Translations under genes and position numbers: made by a program | Origin: CAWIHA01 sp963835855 | GTDB taxonomy: Bacteria > Acidobacteriota > Terriglobia > Bryobacterales > Bryobacteraceae | Assembly: GCA_963835855.1 (NCBI GenBank) | Contig: CAWIHA010000030.1 | Coordinates: forward strand, 1-41,290 | DNA: 41,290 nt | Direction: 5' to 3' | The notes under the pieces: generated by a model | What the model saw: only the letters and a program-made list of their open reading frames with translations | Databases searched by the model: none | What the model was told of the DNA's origin: nothing | Part shown: positions 40,321 through 41,290 of the stretch, piece by piece | Layout: each line of letters begins with the position of its first letter | Numbering within the stretch: the first letter of the stretch is position 1

Positions 40321-40392
40321 CGCACGAATTATCTGCGGTGGGGCCGTGACACGGTCGGCTGGGCGATTTATCTGTTCCGGAAAGCAGCTTAA
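40216..40392 (+). CDS. Small protein overlapping the histone-like gene
   Basis: This 58-residue product (MPSELALQWYAAEKYAREN to WAIYLFRKAA) has codon use and amino-acid make-up like real genes, with Trp and Tyr spread through it and helical pattern. It is followed 14 bases later by a good terminator on the same strand. No ribosome site is evident. It is antisense to the first 105 bases of the longest histone-like reading, so either that reading starts too early or the two genes overlap. No family is recognised. Confidence 0.5.
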   Translation: MPSELALQWYAAEKYARENPDDNDVKEVMDRIASQRTNYLRWGRDTVGWAIYLFRKAA

Positions 40393-40406
40393 ACCGGCTG
40401 AAAGTA

Positions 40407-40436
40407 GAGGGGGAGCGGGAACGCTCCCCTCTTGTT
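40407..40436 (+). terminator. Intrinsic terminator
   Basis: Arms GGGGGAGC and GCTCCCC, loop GGGAAC, followed by TCTTGTT. It is placed just after the small plus-strand gene ending at 40392 and supports that gene being transcribed. Confidence 0.65.
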
Positions 40437-40761
40437 ATGCATTTCATATGATTGCGAGAGGGGATTCACCCTCATCGAACTTCTGGTTGTCATCGCTATT
40501 CTCTGCGGAACATTATCTGCCATCGCTATCCCCAACCTGGGCAAATTCATGAACCACGGCAAATCCGAAGCCGCCGCTACCGAACTCTCGATAATTCAAA
40601 CATGTGTGGTGGCTTATATGTTCGAGCATGACGGAACTATCGAGGTAGCCAGCGGCGTTACGGGCGACGGCGGTATTCTTTCAATCTATCTGACCAGTTC
40701 AATTCACGGTGTATATTCCTGGAATGCCCACGGGATTGTAAATCAAACGGAATATTCATAA
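40432..40761 (+). CDS. Type IV pilin-like (prepilin) protein
   Basis: This short secreted-filament subunit has the prepilin signature GFTLIELLVVIAI after an 11-residue leader, with Glu at position +5 of the mature protein, then the helix continuing IAIPNLGKFMNHGKSEAAATELSII and a small globular end with one Cys. At 109 residues it is at the short end of the family. No pilus assembly genes are nearby. The TTG 40432 start sits inside a terminator and lacks a ribosome site; an ATG at 40449 in another frame (MIARG) would join the signature if two bases of a GGGG run were absent. The gene is more AT-rich than its neighbours, hinting at transfer. Confidence 0.75.
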   Translation: MLCISYDCERGFTLIELLVVIAILCGTLSAIAIPNLGKFMNHGKSEAAATELSIIQTCVVAYMFEHDGTIEVASGVTGDGGILSIYLTSSIHGVYSWNAHGIVNQTEYS

Positions 40762-40788
40762 CGATTAAATAGTTTTTGAGTTAAGCTG

Positions 40789-40821
40789 AAGCCATCCTTG
40801 AAAAAGGGTGGCTTTGGTTGT
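40789..40821 (+). terminator. Intrinsic terminator after the pilin-like gene
   Basis: Arms AAGCCATCC and GGGTGGCTT (one wobble pair) surround an A-rich loop, followed by TGGTTGTTT. The bases from here to 40948 hold no gene that I can see. Confidence 0.7.
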
Positions 40822-40948
40822 TTAAGTGTTGTCACAAGATGCAGGTGGGCGCAGGTGAGCGGCATTACACCGCTTATGGCGCAGAAGATAAAAGAGTTTG
40901 TGGGATAGGCTAAAAGGCCTTACCGTCCGACGCCGGAAGCAAAGATAG

Positions 40949-41290
40949 TTAGTGAAAAATACCTCTGCAGGCTAAATAAACATTCCACCAGACAATTAGC
41001 GTATAGCAAGCTACAAAAATTTGGCTGAAAACCAGCGCGGTCCTGGGGTGCCTGCGGAATACGTCCCACAGAATTAGCAGCGCGAGCAGAGTTCCAATAA
41101 ATTTGATGGACTCCGAAATTGCTCTCGGTGACATGGCCTTTTAAGAGTGGGTTCGCCTCCGAGGCGTATCCATTTTTAACGATAAAACCGGTGATTACCG
41201 CGTCAGCCCATGCCAGGCCCAGGATGACACCCGATAGAATGAGCTGTTTTCGTCTGAGGGAATTTCCCCAGGTTCTTTCCGCTGCAATTG
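40949..41290 (-). pseudogene. DUF5658-like small membrane protein, frameshifted and cut by the window edge
   Basis: The downstream part (40949-41134) reads as 61 residues with two membrane segments (FIGTLLALLILWDVF and ALVFSQIFVACYTLIVWWNVY). Upstream, another frame from the window end reads QLILSGVILGLAWADAVITG and GYASEANPLLK, the D...T/ G...E.NPL pattern of DUF5658-type proteins. The two join as LLKAMSPRAISESIKF if one base of the AAAA run (TTTT on the plus strand, 41139-41142) is removed. The gene is therefore frameshifted by one base in a homopolymer, by mutation or sequence error. No function is known for the family. Confidence 0.6.

Noticed and set aside
1..41290. tRNA or rRNA genes
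   Set aside because: No T-arm GTTCGA-type sequence with matching acceptor arms and no rRNA core was noticed on either strand.

Overview
The window looks like a chromosomal segment of a high-GC soil or sediment bacterium, most likely an acidobacterium of the Bryobacter/Solibacter type. This is inference from gene content: a fused AroD-AroE protein, a PEP-CTERM protein beside glycosyltransferases, a HipA-like kinase operon, a Lys/Ala-rich histone H1-like protein, bactofilin, and frequent TTG/GTG or apparently leaderless starts. No rRNA, tRNA or convincing CRISPR array was found.

Layout. (1) 1-2.7 kb: a tyrosine recombinase gene is split by a complete group II intron (276-2192, with its reverse transcriptase). 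Removing the intron restores the reading frame exactly, but the recombinase has also lost an internal segment carrying part of its active site. (2) 3.0-10.9 kb: a ZIP metal transporter, then three exported chitin-directed proteins built from one kit: signal peptide, CBM5/12 chitin-binding module, Thr-Ala-Arg microsatellite linker, and three different C-terminal modules (lysozyme-like, unknown hydrolase-like, GH18 chitinase). The first two arose by duplication of a block that also carried the last codons of the ZIP gene and a structured leader; the leader copies are almost identical although the flanks have diverged. (3) 11.2-22.7 kb: metabolic and housekeeping genes: aroDE, kbl, a cupin, a zinc alcohol dehydrogenase, leuS (with an in-frame palindromic insertion), endonuclease IV, YceI, an aldo/keto reductase, an exported protein and a PEP-CTERM protein.

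(4) 22.8-36.0 kb: a surface-polysaccharide and envelope block: two tandem-domain GT2 proteins and a methyltransferase (with three single-base frameshifts), a GT4, an ArnT/PMT-like enzyme, a LolC/E-type permease, lysS, a dolichyl-phosphate-glucose-synthase-like GT2, a methyltransferase and bactofilin. (5) 36.3-41.3 kb: a GAF protein, a 0.9-kb gene-free region holding a purine-rich segment full of hairpins (structured RNA or IS remnant), a tightly coupled operon of HipA-like kinase, small protein and double zinc ribbon, a histone H1-like protein overlapping a small antisense gene, an orphan pilin-like gene and a frameshifted DUF5658-like membrane protein running off the end.

How it fits together: region 2 is a secreted chitin-degradation locus in which binding modules were copied and catalytic modules exchanged. 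Region 4 would build and modify surface glycans. The strongest candidates for something undescribed are the duplicated leader RNA, the catalytic modules of the first two chitin-directed proteins, the structured non-coding segment near 37.2-37.8 kb, and the HipA-like three-gene operon.
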